Notes under the pieces: generated by a model
The model's database searches: none
What the model was told of the DNA's origin: nothing
Seen by the model: the letters and a program-made list of their open reading frames with translations, nothing else
Shown here: positions 49,001 through 60,571 of the stretch, in pieces
How positions within the stretch are numbered: position 1 is the stretch's first letter
Layout of the letters: each line of letters opens with the position of its first letter
Origin: Cardinalis cardinalis
Lineage: Eukaryota > Chordata > Aves > Passeriformes > Cardinalidae
Length of the DNA: 64,000 nt
Assembly (NCBI GenBank): GCA_014549065.1
Contig: JACDOX010000030.1
Span: 6,733,141-6,797,140, forward strand
Direction of reading: 5' to 3'
Translations under genes and position numbers: made by a program

Positions 49001-52000
49001 CAACCTCTCAGGGCAGGCAAGGTATGCTGTGTAAAAAGGACAGTATGGAGTATTTCTATTTAATAGAAACTGCTTAAGGCATCCTTAGTTGTTGCAGTTG
49101 CACATTGTGCTCTACAAGGTGCTGAGAGATAGAAGGCCAATGCATTTAATAAAAAAGGAAAAAATCCATTATTCATATACTGAAATGACCTTTCCATTCT
49201 CTGTATTTCGCTCAGAATCTCATTTATGTGACTATGGAGAGTTTTTCTGATGTGCACACAATACCATGCTGCTTGAGCTCTGCCAGAAAAAAAAAATCAC
49301 CAGGAAACTGTATGACATTGGGTAAAGTCCCAGTAATTTAATCAAATGGGTAATTAAATTATTTAAATTGTTCATTTAACATACCTGGCAACAAGAGAAA
49401 GCAAACACTGATCCTATTTCACCCCTGCTGGGGACCAAATGGTACAAGTTACCATTTTAAGAGACTGGGAGCTGGAATTCAGGTTAAGGATGTGATTCTA
49501 GTTCAAAAAAGATCAACACTGTCAGAGGGCAAGAGGCAGCATAGGAGCCAAACATTTACTTGGGTAACAAATACACTCTTTAGAGCCTGTTAGAAGTGGC
49601 AATCACAACCTGCAACCTCACAACCAATCCAGGATGTTTGTTAATACCTGCAGAGGGGCTTCCCAGCCTGCACCCTCACACATGGTGCAGATGATACTGC
49701 CAGTCATCTGGAGTTCTGCTTCCAATCCATCAGGTTCACTTCAAAGCCTCAAGGGGAATTAGCAATTGGGATGTCATTCATCACCTTGCTGAGAACCATT
49801 TTTTCTCCAGGAGAGCTTGTCATACCAAGCAACCCACACAAAATACAATTAAACAGTGTCACTGCTAGACAGATTAAAATTGCAGTTCAATAGTGGAACT
49901 CGCTGTTGCTGAGCAATTTCATAAATTAAGCATGTTCTGGCAGAGCTTCTGTGCAAGGTATCAGCAGTAATCCAAACACCAGGACTTAGCAAATTGCATG
50001 GGTAAAATCCTAGCTCNATTAGAACCAATAGCAAAACTCCCAGGCACTTATACAGAGCCAGAATTTTAATTTCTCATGCCAGCTGCAACACATTGATATG
50101 GCTTTGGGCAAACTACACTAACTCAGCCTCCCTAGTCCAAAAACATGGACCAATAAACACTGCTTCTAGAGAGACAGACTGTGGAGGATACACAGAAGTG
50201 GTCCATACAGTAAAGGGCAACCATTATCAATCAGTGCAATTTAACAAACAGGCTTCTTCAGCAACTCACCACCAGAGAAATACTCCACTGATATGAATAC
50301 CAGGCCTGCAGTTCCTGCCTGGAAAATTCCTTTCTTGTCCCGTGGAAGGCTGGTAACAGTGTCTTCTTTATGAACTGCCTGCACAGCAGACTGGCTGAAG
50401 CTCTGGTGCAGATGACTATCTCCGCTAGTTGGGTATTTTGAGGATTGTGTTCGGGTGTTCTGCATCAAACATCAGTTATGTTCTCTCCCAGCCAATGTGT
50501 GTAAGTGAACAGCTGCCTTCATAGGTCAGAGATTAACAAACACTGCTACACAAATGCACTTATTAACTCTGGATAACACACACATTTGTTTAAAATGAAT
50601 TCTCGGGTGTTCTTGCAAAGAAGTTTTATGGTTGTGTGAAAAGCAGCTATAAAATGAGATTTGGCTCCTCGGTAGGTGGCATGTTACAATTTTTAAAGAA
50701 ATATTATTCTTCCCATATAAATGCACAACAGATGTAACATTTGACCTAAGCAATAAGATTTATTACTGTTTTTAAAGCAAATTCAGCACAGCTTAAGAGA
50801 ACACTGTACAGAATTCTTTAAGCTAGGAAGAGGTTCTTCTTGTCATCAATGCATGCTTTGCATTTGTCAGTTCTTGCCCTCAAAGCCAACCCACAGTTTA
50901 ATATTTCAGGCTTTTTACAAAGGTGATGATCCTGCAATTCAATCTGCTAATGTAGCACATAGCAGGCTCCCTCCAGTCACAGCAGTCCTGGGTTCATCTC
51001 CTTGCTTTTAGTATCAAAAGAAATGTGTATGGCCTCTTTGGTCTCTTTTTGAGCCCCCAAAACATTTCATGTGATTTACGTTAGGCGTTATTCCAACAGC
51101 ACATGCAATCAAAAGTAAGTGTCACACATTGTTTGGCAATGAAAAATAAACATTACAGCTGTGATCAAAGAACATGTCTTGCTTATATTGTCTTACATTA
51201 ATTTCTTTACCTCATGCACTTTTGTATAAATAGTGACGGTTTCATATTTTCTTCAGAAGCCACAGTTCTTCTGTTTTCTAAAAATAACCTGCTTATGCAT
51301 AATCTTCTCTTTTCAAAGCACTGTTCTTCCTTTTGTTAAGTTCATTTCCAAGATCTCTGTGCATAAAAAGTGGTGAAAGATGGATATGTGCANCTTCACT
51401 AACAAACATGTTGAAAATACCTAAAAATGAGGAACAATTCCTGAATAAACACCTTCAATGGTAAACAGTTCTGTGAGAAATGAATAGGCCTCTCTGTTAT
51501 GCAGTAATTTTACATTTTGTATAAGGGCACGAAACATGAAAATTAAAACATACCTGAGAATAATATTAAAATCCCACTTCAAGAAAATTCTTGTTGCTGA
51601 ACAGCTTTAACTATCAAGTAGTTTCACAGTTTTTGCATTTCACTTCATGTAACATAATCCAGATGGTCCAGCAGGCAGCCCCTGACCGACACTGTCTCAG
51701 GTGAATCCTGCAGCTGACACTGCTGTGTTCACATTTGAGAAATCCATGTATCTGGAACTTCAGCTCCTACCCCACCATGAACACAGCCAAACTCTCAAAC
51801 TGTGAACCCTTATACAGCCTACAAAGAGAATTCTAGCATTATATACCCCTTCCACCTCATTTTTCTGTTATGAACAACTTGTTATCAAAATTGTTTTCTG
51901 ATCTCAAGTTCAAAGCACTGCAAGAAATTTGGGGCTGCCCAAGCACATTCTCTTCCCAAAGGTAGGCATGGGAAAAAGTTCTTGGATGCTGCTCTAAAAG

Positions 52001-55000
52001 ACCTAGGCAACATAGGGAATGCTGCAGATCTCAGATCATATCAAAAGCATCTCCTCAATTTAGATGGATCCTTTCCCAATTCATCACAAGCACATATGCC
52101 TGCAGATTCTCTCTGAATTGGTGTTCTCCAAAACTCTTCCTAGTCCAAGAGCAGTTCATCTGCCAGCTCCCTAGACAAAGAGCACTTTCAGTAGCCCTTT
52201 AGGAGGTATGCTGATCATCTTTAAGAAAGATTGTAATCCCACTGAGTGTCTCATGTTGGTGATTGCATATCAGTCAGGACAAGCAGTTTCCAGGCTTTTT
52301 AAAGGGATGCATCTGATTTCTGCCAGAGAAAAATCACATTAAGTCTTCACCTCTCATGCATGGCTGTCAGTCAGGGTACTGACATCCATACAGATGATGC
52401 ATATTGGATTTGAAGAGTACCTGTGTGTATTTGCAGTGAGTATCAGGAATAGATCCACAGGCCAGGAAAGTTTCAGCCTGTCCAGTGCCCAAGCATTGCT
52501 TTAATTTTCTTTCATTTTTCACTGGTTTTCCCTGACTAGTTTAACAAAAGTAGTAGCAGTGGAAGAGGTGTCCAAAGCAAGCAGCTTGGCCTCCTCACAC
52601 ATCCCCTGTATGATATGGTTTTATGCTGAGACTTTTTGGTATCTGGAATAGTGTCTGGCTTCCTTAAACACAATGGGAACATGCACCTCTACTGTATCCC
52701 ACCCACCTGGGTTAAAACCTGATATCCCAGAGAAAAGAATGCTATTTTCACTCCTAAGATCAAGAAGTTCATAGCCATGCCTGCTGTATGCTTTTCTGCA
52801 GTGAGGGAAAATCAATTCTCTTCCTACCTGCAGAGACAGCCTCTTGGACTTGAAGAATGTCCTCAATCAGAGACAGAGATCCTTGAGGAACTGACCACCA
52901 GATTGCCAAATATTAACAAAAGATTGACTGGGGCATATCTCAGGATGAGGACTGGGTACTCCATTACATAGTGCATTTTTGCCTATCCTTTGAGCAAATT
53001 TCAGTACAAGGTATGGGGATTTCAAAGTGCCCATATGAAGGAGTAAATCACAGAAAAGCTCATTAAACCATAGGCACAAGTGAGGGGCTTTTGAAGTTCT
53101 GTATCATCTGTGTATGTCAAATGAGAGACTGTTNTACAGCAAGAAATGCAACTGATAAATTGCATTGCTTCAAGAAAAAGATTTTATAAAAATTGCTTAA
53201 GGTTCACCTTTTCAGGTCTTTTGAAAACTCCCTAAAATATCCAATAACATTGTGGGTGACAAAAGAAGAAAAGGAGGAAAGAAAAAGACAGGAAAGCATT
53301 CTGGAAACAGGACAGTTAATCATTCATGTTGTCTACAATTCCTTTGCCTCAAGACAATCTCAAGACAGACTCTGACTTTGTAGTAAGAAAAAAAAAATCT
53401 ACTGTCCTACCATCTCTCCTCTACAATGATGGAATCCAGAGCCACAAACTGCCAGGACTTCACAGGCAAAGGGCATGTCCTAAAGCAGTGCATTTCATGG
53501 CTCCCTCACACCCCACAGGCAGCCTTTTTCCCTAAAGCAAAGAATCTCACAGTATAATTTTGTGTGACATTCTTTAAGTATTTTGACTTAACACTCCCAA
53601 AGTACATTCATTTCAGTCACATTGTGCACATGTGGGTTTTGGGGGATTGTTGAGGTTTGGGGTTTTCAACCTTTTCCTCAGCTTGATATTCTGCACTGTT
53701 CCTGGATCTGGCCACTGTGATTAAAGATTCTGCTTTGTAATGAAAGCAAGCAATGTACTTCAATGCTGAAAAAGAGACACAAAAAGAGGCAGCCAAAACA
53801 CGTGGTGATTCTTATTTTCCTTTCACAAGTGACAAAACAGCATCACCCAGGATCAGTTAATTTTATCTGGAAAAGCAGCTTATGTAAGCTCCCATTTGCT
53901 ATGATTACAACCCCCATTACACTAATTTCCTATGTAAAGCCACTGTGGTGCCCACACAGATCATCTTTACACCTTGGGATTATGGGCATGGGGCAACATA
54001 AGTCACCAGTTATCAGCCTTTGTTTTATTTTGCAATACATTCATGATTCTCTGTCCTTCCAATGGCAAATACATCATGCTTGGCTGGCAGTGCTGGTATC
54101 TGATATTCCACGATTACCTCGGTTCAAAGTGAGACAGTAAATGCACATTTGTGTTACTCTCCCTTTAATGTAGTACAAAGCTGGACACAGCTCAGAAAGA
54201 AACACCTAAAATCCATTACCTATTTATGATCATGTACAAATGGGTATTTATCATGTTAAAAGAGAACCATATGTTAAAGTGGAGGCCAGAGCCCAATAAA
54301 TCTTTTTGGATGAAAACCCTTTTCAAAAAAAAGGAATAAAATAATTAACATTTGCCTTTGCCAGTAGAAACATTTGCTCATGAATCTTCTGGGAAGGGAA
54401 AGGCATTTAACCTTTTTACATGCCATTCCCTCAGACATCTCTGACCCCAATGCAAAACAGACAACAAAGATTCCCAACTCCACAATGCTGATTAAACTCT
54501 TGTATGAAACATCTGGATGAAATTTTCTTGGCAGCTGATTTGAAAAGTATACAAGAAGCAGAACTAGGGAGCAGCCATAGTTCAGCTTAGTGACACCAAG
54601 ATGATGCTATGCAAAAGCAGATTTTACCTTGAACACATCAAGTCCTAAATATAAGCCTGTGACAGTGCAAGCAGCCTCATTAGCAGAAGAAAAATAAATC
54701 CATTTTCTACTCTGCACACCAGTATAGAGAAGGCAAATGGGCTTTGAAAGAAACCCAACATGACAATCTTGTTTCTTTTAATAAAATAATAAAGGGCTTA
54801 AACAGTTTACCTGCCTAATACCTAACTTCAATTGACAGGTAAGAGAGAAGTCACCAGTGCCCTTAACTTCCAAAAACTATTTTTTAAATTTGTGAATGAT
54901 TTCAAAAGTTCTGTGGTTTCTGATAAACTCCCCAACAAACTGGATGTATTGCTTTCCTACTTACTGTCTCAGTCAGTGCACCCCCAGGCCTAAATTAGCA

Positions 55001-55544
55001 AGTGACCTGTAATTTTCATAACCTGACATTCAAAATAAAGGATATCTTGGCCCTCTTCTGCTTGACCTTAAAGAGCCTGTCCAGGGCAGCTCAACAGACT
55101 GTTCTTTTTTAGAAAAGAGCACACCCTGGAATTCTCACTGTTTCCACATGTACAACAGGCCTAAAAATGAGACATTTTCACTGTTGCTATTAACTAAGCA
55201 GCCTCAGTGAAAAACCTACAAGAACCAGGCCAACTTTACTCTGTAGCTGCTGTGGAAAGGAAGGCAAAAAAAAGAAAGAGGAAGCATCAGCACAGAAACA
55301 GCCTTAGAGTCTAACAAAAAGGTGCAGGAAACAGGAAAGTGTAGGGAACATTCTGCCCCACAGCTGCCAGGCCAGGAAAACTCCAGAAGGAATGGGCAGA
55401 GATCCTCTGGCCTTTTCCAGAAGCCAAGGCACAGAGTGCTTCAGATTTATCAGACTCACCCAGAATAACAAAATGAAAGCTTCAGCACTGCACAGAGCCA
55501 GCAGTCTGTAATTTACTGTAGTTGAAGAAAATTTGATGGGGTAT
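46069..55544. other. Intergenic region downstream of IPO8, nothing recognised
   Basis: This 9.5-kb stretch lies beyond the IPO8 3' end and holds no reading frame with family features and no RNA gene or repeat family that I can name. Open frames reach 125 codons (53763-54140, plus strand) without domain hallmarks. It is AT-rich and CpG-poor. Further IPO8 3'-UTR sequence is possible at its right edge if the polyadenylation site is more distal than proposed. Confidence 0.55.
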
Positions 55545-55561
55545 GGGAAAGGCTTTGACTT

Positions 55562-55567
55562 TTTATT
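55562..55567 (-). terminator. IPO8: Candidate IPO8 polyadenylation signal
   Basis: TTTATT on the plus strand reads AATAAA on the minus strand, about 1.54 kb downstream of the IPO8 stop codon. It is the nearest canonical hexamer I found in the sense orientation. Use of this site is inferred. Confidence 0.4.
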
Positions 55568-55830
55568 TGGGACACTACTGTAAAGAAATAGATTATTAGT
55601 ATGTGTTTAAAACTGATTGGTGAATATTTTTAAATCATAAAGAAATTAACACAGAGACAAAATCTGGTCTAAACATTTTATCTCCAATCCAAAGTTCACA
55701 TTCTAAAGCACCCCTACTGCTTTTTGCTACACCACTGTGATCCCAGTAGACCTAAAGGAGGGTCACCTATTCAAATTAGTACTGCTATCACTTCCTCTCT
55801 AAATGAACTTCTCCACAAACACCTTGTCCT

Positions 55831-56048
55831 ATAGAACCCATTAGGTTGGAAATGACCTCTAAGGTCATCCAGTACAACTGTTAACTCTGTGTTCACTGCA
55901 AAACCCTGCCCCTAAGTGCCACATCTATGTGTTGCTTAAACACTTCCAGGGATGTTGATTCTTCCCATTTCCCTGGGCAGCCTGTCCCAATGTGTGACCA
56001 CCCTTCCCATGAGGAAATTTTTCCTAGTATCTAGTCTAAACCTCCAGT
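55831..56048 (-). mobile_element. CR1 LINE 3'-end fragment within the IPO8 3' UTR
   Basis: The plus strand shows the CR1 3' end in antisense, with blocks TTAGGTTGGAAATGACCTCT, CCCCTAAGTGCCACATCTAT, CCTGGGCAGCCTGTCCCAAT and AATTTTTCCTAGTATCTAGT in the family's order. The element is thus on the minus strand, the same sense as IPO8. It is about 218 bp long and 5'-truncated. Confidence 0.88.
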
Positions 56049-57104
56049 GGTGAAACCAGTCTTCAAAATTCAGGAAAAAGATCTGTCAGAAGACATTTTA
56101 GCATGGAACAAGAATAACCACTGCAATGCAGACCAGAAATACAATCACAGAGTGTAACAGTAAGAAGTAAGTTTGAAGCTGTTCTTCTTCTATCAAAATA
56201 AATAAAATATTGCAAATATTTTGTACCACATTATTCAGTACTACCACTGGAATGGTAATGAATGAAAAAAACCAGAAGAGATTATCCCACGTATATTCCA
56301 ATATTCATCAATAATAGCAGAAATAAGCTGTCATGTAGAACATCTACATGAGAGGGCCACACCATTTGTCCAGGCAGGAGCTAATATTGATGGAGATTTA
56401 GGGTAGCCACCTGCCAGGCAAGCCACTGTAACTCAAGCAAATTGAATTCATGGCTAAGAGAAATAATTTAAGACTACTCCACCAAGGGAAAATCTGCCAT
56501 TTTGTTAAGACCTTTTGACATAACCAGTGTTTGCTCTGCAACTCCAACAGACACCTCCCTCTACATATTTGGTCTGCACCAAATAGGGAAGGTGTGCTAA
56601 TATTGTGAATCCAGCAATTTGTATGCAACCAACAAACAATTAAACCGAGCAGTAAAAAGCAGGTGATTGGAAAACATGGAACCAAGGCTTACAGTGTATC
56701 AAGAAATGTCCTTACACTTAAAAAATTATAATGCACTCCAAAATCCATTTGTTCAGGCAATCCATGTACAACAGAAGGCACTGTTATCCATATGAATCTA
56801 TCAATTCTGCACAGCAAAAACCTGAGAAGTGCAACTCAATTAGATGCAGCCTGGCCCCTCCCGGTCATCCAGGTTCCTTGAGGGCGAACATTTCCTTTCA
56901 GTCCATCAAATTATAAAAACACCACAAGAATTTGTACATTACAGTAGCTGGTTAGAAAGAGCATTCTGGTGGGGGAAGCACACTGCTATTTCCCAGAAAA
57001 CCTTCAGCAGCATTAAATTACCCTCCCCTATCACTCAGAAGTCACGATGATTTCAAGAAAATGTAATGACGAGACCCTTCCCATTGACCTTTGTAGCCAA
57101 TCCT

Positions 57105-57202
57105 TCAGTTGCCACCGGGAGTATTTCCAGCAAAATTAAATGCTGTGATCAGTCCTTTGTTGTCAAATGTGTAGCCACTTTGTTGTTCTATTGTCTTAGT
57201 CT
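57105..57202 (-). CDS. IPO8: IPO8 last coding exon (C-terminus)
   Basis: This exon encodes the C-terminal tail of importin-8, a beta-karyopherin that binds RanGTP and carries cargo such as SMADs, AGO2 and eIF4E into the nucleus. After the acceptor GAATTCTAG, two bases complete a split Glu codon, followed by 31 residues and a TGA stop at 57105-57107. The tail contains TIEQQSGYTFDNKG and ends NFAGNTPGGN, the Phe/Gly-containing C-terminus expected of the IPO7/IPO8 group; the wording is closer to IPO8. The reading frame matches the upstream exon donor exactly. Confidence 0.95.
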
Positions 57203-57903
57203 CTAGAATTCAAAGAAAAAGGATATGAAAAACAAGTCTACAGAGAACAAACACGTGGTGACTCTTACAAAGTAAGAGACAATACAGCTCAACTATGAAT
57301 GCAAAGTTATGGAAAAAACTCTCAGCTGAGTCAAAATTTCATTCCCTAAATGCAATGACAGGAATAAATTACACTCAGGTTTTCTCTGAGGGCATAAATG
57401 TGCACACCTCTACAACTGAGAAATTAATCCTTTACCAAGTCAGTCTATGCTACACTATTCTTTTTGATTAAATCTGAATTTATTTTCCATGATGCAAGCT
57501 TTCTACACATCTAAAATCTCACACTAACTGCAAGGCAACATAAGTAGTTAAAAAGTTAGAAAACTGTTAAACACATAATAACTGATAGTAATCTTCATCA
57601 AATGCCTGGCTGCTGATAGATATTGCCTTAATTTGTTCTTCATTTCAAATGTCAGATTGTGTAAAACTAGTTCATACCCCATTGAAAAAAAACAACAGCA
57701 CAAGTCAATGAGAAGGCAATTAATTAGAAACAACAGTAAACTTACTCTGAATAACACACACTTCCAGGCAAGGAATAATGTAATCATGATATCCTGCTCA
57801 CGCTTCCTAGAAAATGTTAATTAGCACAGAGGTGGTTGTTACAGATTAGAAGCAGTTCCAACATCTCTGCAAGAGGTGAAAGGGGCCCAGGGGAGTGACT
57901 CAC
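57203..57903 (-). other. IPO8: IPO8 intron (last)
   Basis: A 701-bp intron with GT at 57902-57903 and AG at 57203-57204 on the minus strand. No repeat or RNA gene was recognised inside it. Confidence 0.9.
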
Positions 57904-58020
57904 CTGCAGCAGTTCTCCGGTGCTCTGCTAATGTGTAGATCTCCTGCAGCTGTTTCTTCTGATCCTCACTCAATGGTGCAGTCAGGGAGTGGTACCAGGC
58001 TGCATCACGGCTCTGCACCG
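57904..58020 (-). CDS. IPO8: IPO8 penultimate coding exon
   Basis: A 117-bp exon encoding 38 full codons with split codons at both ends. The peptide runs VQSRDAAWYHSLTAPLSEDQ and ends LAEHRRTAA, a conserved importin-8 C-terminal segment. The acceptor reads CCCTGACAG and the donor GCAG|GTGAGT. Joining to the next exon restores a Glu codon (G|AG), and joining upstream restores a Thr codon (A|CG), which confirms both boundaries. Confidence 0.97.
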
Positions 58021-58694
58021 CTGTCAGGGCAGCAATGGAGGAAAAGGGACCATCAGCTTACATACAAGTTCATTTCAGAATAACAAACTGAAACACATGA
58101 AATTCTGGCTGGTTTTAAAACAGAATCTGCACTGCAAAACAAGATCAGTATTCCTATCGGTTTTCTTTGCACAGAATTCCCACTCTAATAGAGGCAATCC
58201 ATTTTGGGGAACTTAATTACATCCTCTGCTTTCTGAAACAGAACGTTAACCATGTGGCCATTATTCATGGACAATGTGAATTGAATCTTCTCGTTTAAAA
58301 CTCATATGAAAACTAAAAGCAACTGAATTAGTGAAACAGGAAAGGGAGAAAATAATTTCTCCATTAACATCAAGAAGGTGACAAGTATTTCTCTATATAC
58401 AAGTCCCTCTAGTGACCAAGCCCCACTTATTTAGGCTGTGATTGAAAAATTCTGAGGGAGAATATGAAGAGAATTAATCTCTGGCTGTATTTGCTTAGTT
58501 TTTTTTTCAGCACTAGTAAGCCAAAAAATCATAGGACTAACATTAGAAAGTGAGATCACATTTTACCATTTCAGTAATCTAAACCATTACTCATAACAAA
58601 GAAAAGGGTTTTCCCCAGTGATGACCATAAACATCTCCAAATTATAATATGATTTCATCACGTTATATCATTCTGCCAACCAGCAAACACATAC
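58021..58694 (-). other. IPO8: IPO8 intron
   Basis: A 674-bp intron with GT at 58693-58694 and AG at 58021-58022 on the minus strand. Nothing else is recognised inside. Confidence 0.9.
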
Positions 58695-58931
58695 TCAGAA
58701 GTGCTTGTGTAAAAAACTGGTATTCATCAACACCATTTTCAAGGTCAAGAGGTGTGCTGAACCCTTCAAGAGCAGTCTCCTCCAACGCGTCTTCATCCCA
58801 GTCATCATCATCATCGTCGTCTTCATCCTCTTCCTCTCCGCCTCCAGCACTGCCACCTCCTCCTCCACCGTGGTTCTCTTGCATTGCCTGGCTCACTTCA
58901 TTTGTCTCATCCTCATCACTCGGTATCTCTT
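58695..58931 (-). CDS. IPO8: IPO8 exon encoding the acidic and Gly-rich segment
   Basis: A 237-bp exon with 78 full codons. It starts EIPSDEDETNEVSQAMQENH, then has a Gly-rich run (six Gly, Ser-Ala, three Gly), an acidic run of Glu and at least seven consecutive Asp, and then WDEDALEETALEGFSTPLD and a segment ending DEYQFFTQALL. The acidic region near the C-terminus is a hallmark of IPO7/IPO8. TALEGFSTPLDL fits IPO8 rather than IPO7. The Gly run is longer than I expect for the mammalian protein and is encoded by slippage-prone GGN codons. The plus-strand open frame across this exon is a shadow. Confidence 0.97.
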
Positions 58932-60365
58932 CTGCAAAAGCATTCATATGTTTTGTAAAACAAAGTTTAAAATTATAAGGAAACAACGACTGATGAATTA
59001 AAAACAATTAGTAAATCCAGGTTTTGCCTGGAAAGGGGACTATCTGTTAACACCCCTTCCCCAAAATCTTTAATAGTCTTACGTTAAATGTTAAAATGTT
59101 TCCTACATTCAAGATCAGTTAAACTTTTGTTTCTATGCAGAGTCGAGGGATGTGGAAATGCCATCTTTCTTCTCCTTTCATTTATGCAGTCATTGTGCAA
59201 TTATCGGATCCAACATTTTTGAGGAAATGTCTTCCAAGAAATGGTCCATCACTCTGCTTTTTAAATTACAGAGACTTGCATCGAATTCACAAATACACAT
59301 AAAACCATGAGAAATTCATCTGTAGACCAACTGTATGCCTTCTCTTCTTGATCGTTGCCTTATTTGAGCACCTTAAGTTGGTGTTACCTTCCATTCTGCT
59401 TATGAAACTATGACCTCCTGAATTAAATACAACTACAACCTGCAATTCTAAATACTGTTTTTTCTTACTTAAGGAAAAGCATTTCTGACTTATAATCAAG
59501 ATTTTTAAAAACCAAAACCTTCATTTCCAAACCTGCAGCTCTTCCTCTGTTAAGAGTTTAGAAAAAATAAAGATTACTATAGATGCAGCAAGCAGGGACT
59601 GAATCACAGGACAGAGATTTGAACATTCCTGTGCTGTTTCCATACTGTATTCCTATGTATTGAGAAGAATTCTGTGGTTCCATTACAGAACAATTATGGG
59701 TGAAATGTGAGTGGATTACATAATCTGCTTACATCCAATCTGATTTTCAGATCTCAAAACATCTATCCCTTGTCAAACACATTTGCCTGCAACACTGTGG
59801 ATAATTCCCTCCCCTCAATTCCCTCTGTAAGGCATTATTTGCTGTTTTTTCTCTTCTGGCAGACACAGAGGTTAGAGGCCTGTGTGCTCAAGGAACCTCA
59901 GCTGTCTCAAACCCTACCTGGCAGGTCTTCTTTGTCCAAATGCAAACAACCTTCCATTTGGACAAAGAAGACCTGCCAGGATCTCCTTCAAAATTCAATC
60001 AAAAAGGTCTTTCAAACAGCTGGGTGGTGGAACAGCTTCTTTCCAGGAAGTAAGAATATACCTAGTGGAGTGATGGCAAACTCCTGCTGCCTAGGTGAGA
60101 AGATGGTATATTCACAACCCACAGGAGTACACCTGCAAGCTACTCTTGAACCAATACCACCCTTTCACAAAATGTTAGCTNCTACACCTTGAAAGTTTTG
60201 ATTACACTTTGGGAGGAAAAATGAACTCCTAAGATGGTATTTCAAGCACCCAGTANGCCGAGCTATTTTCAGCAGACTAATGAGTCTTAAAAATGAACTG
60301 CAATTTCTTACCCCCTTTAAATTAAATCCAGACAAAATCCACAATGTGAAAAGGGGAGATTTTAC
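58932..60365 (-). other. IPO8: IPO8 intron containing a perfect hairpin
   Basis: A 1434-bp intron between GT at 60364-60365 and AG at 58932-58933 on the minus strand. It carries the 26-bp-stem inverted repeat at 59917-59980. I see no coding sequence inside. Confidence 0.9.
59917..59980 (-). ncRNA. Perfect 26-bp-stem hairpin, possible intronic small-RNA precursor
   Basis: Arm 59917-59942 (begins CCTGGCAGGTCTTC) is the exact reverse complement of 59955-59980, separated by a 12-nt loop. The stem has mixed composition, about 46% GC, and no simple repeat. In the IPO8 pre-mRNA it would fold into a 64-nt stem-loop of about the size of a microRNA precursor. A perfect stem is less typical of microRNAs, which usually have bulges, so a recent palindromic duplication or a transposon footprint is equally possible. 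That it is expressed as an RNA is speculation. Confidence 0.3.
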
Positions 60366-60571
60366 CATTATCTTCTGCAAAGTGTTTTTCATCTTTAGCA
60401 TGATCCTCGTGTTCTGTGAGCTCTCGTGAGGCGCACACTTGCTTTAAGCCCAAGAAGAGGAGGAGGATTGAAGGAACAATCTGGGCAGCCACAGCATCCA
60501 CTGCAGGTGGTCGGTTCTGCAATTCCATTAGGATGCTCAGTCCTATTATACACATCTTTCTGTCATGGAGT
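60366..60571 (-). CDS. IPO8: IPO8 exon, HEAT-repeat C-terminal region
   Basis: A 206-bp exon: one base completing a codon, 68 full codons, then one base. It encodes LHDRKMCIIGLSILMELQNR, then PPAVDAVAAQIVPSILLLFL and GLKQVCASRELTEHED, the last helical HEAT-type part of importin-8 before the acidic linker. The acceptor is TTGTTTCAG and the donor AATG|GTAAA. The joined codon G|AA gives Glu at the start of the acidic exon. These four exons together give 218 residues of the C-terminus. Confidence 0.97.

Larger units (their letters stand above)
55545..57104 (-). other. IPO8: Probable IPO8 3' UTR
   Basis: The IPO8 stop codon is at 57105-57107 on the minus strand. The first canonical AATAAA seen after it on that strand is at 55562-55567, giving a UTR of roughly 1.55 kb. 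A CR1 remnant lies within it in the same orientation as the gene. A 67-codon hydrophobic frame (56098-56301, minus) is present but looks fortuitous in AT-rich DNA. Other non-canonical signals could end the transcript earlier. Confidence 0.45.

Noticed and set aside
56098..56301. 67-codon hydrophobic minus-strand frame resembling a membrane peptide
   Set aside because: It sits in AT-rich probable IPO8 3' UTR, where chance frames are rich in Leu, Ile and Phe; no conserved feature was seen.
58649..58978. Plus-strand open frame with a Ser run opposite IPO8
   Set aside because: It is the antisense shadow of the IPO8 acidic exon; the Ser run is the complement of the Asp codons.
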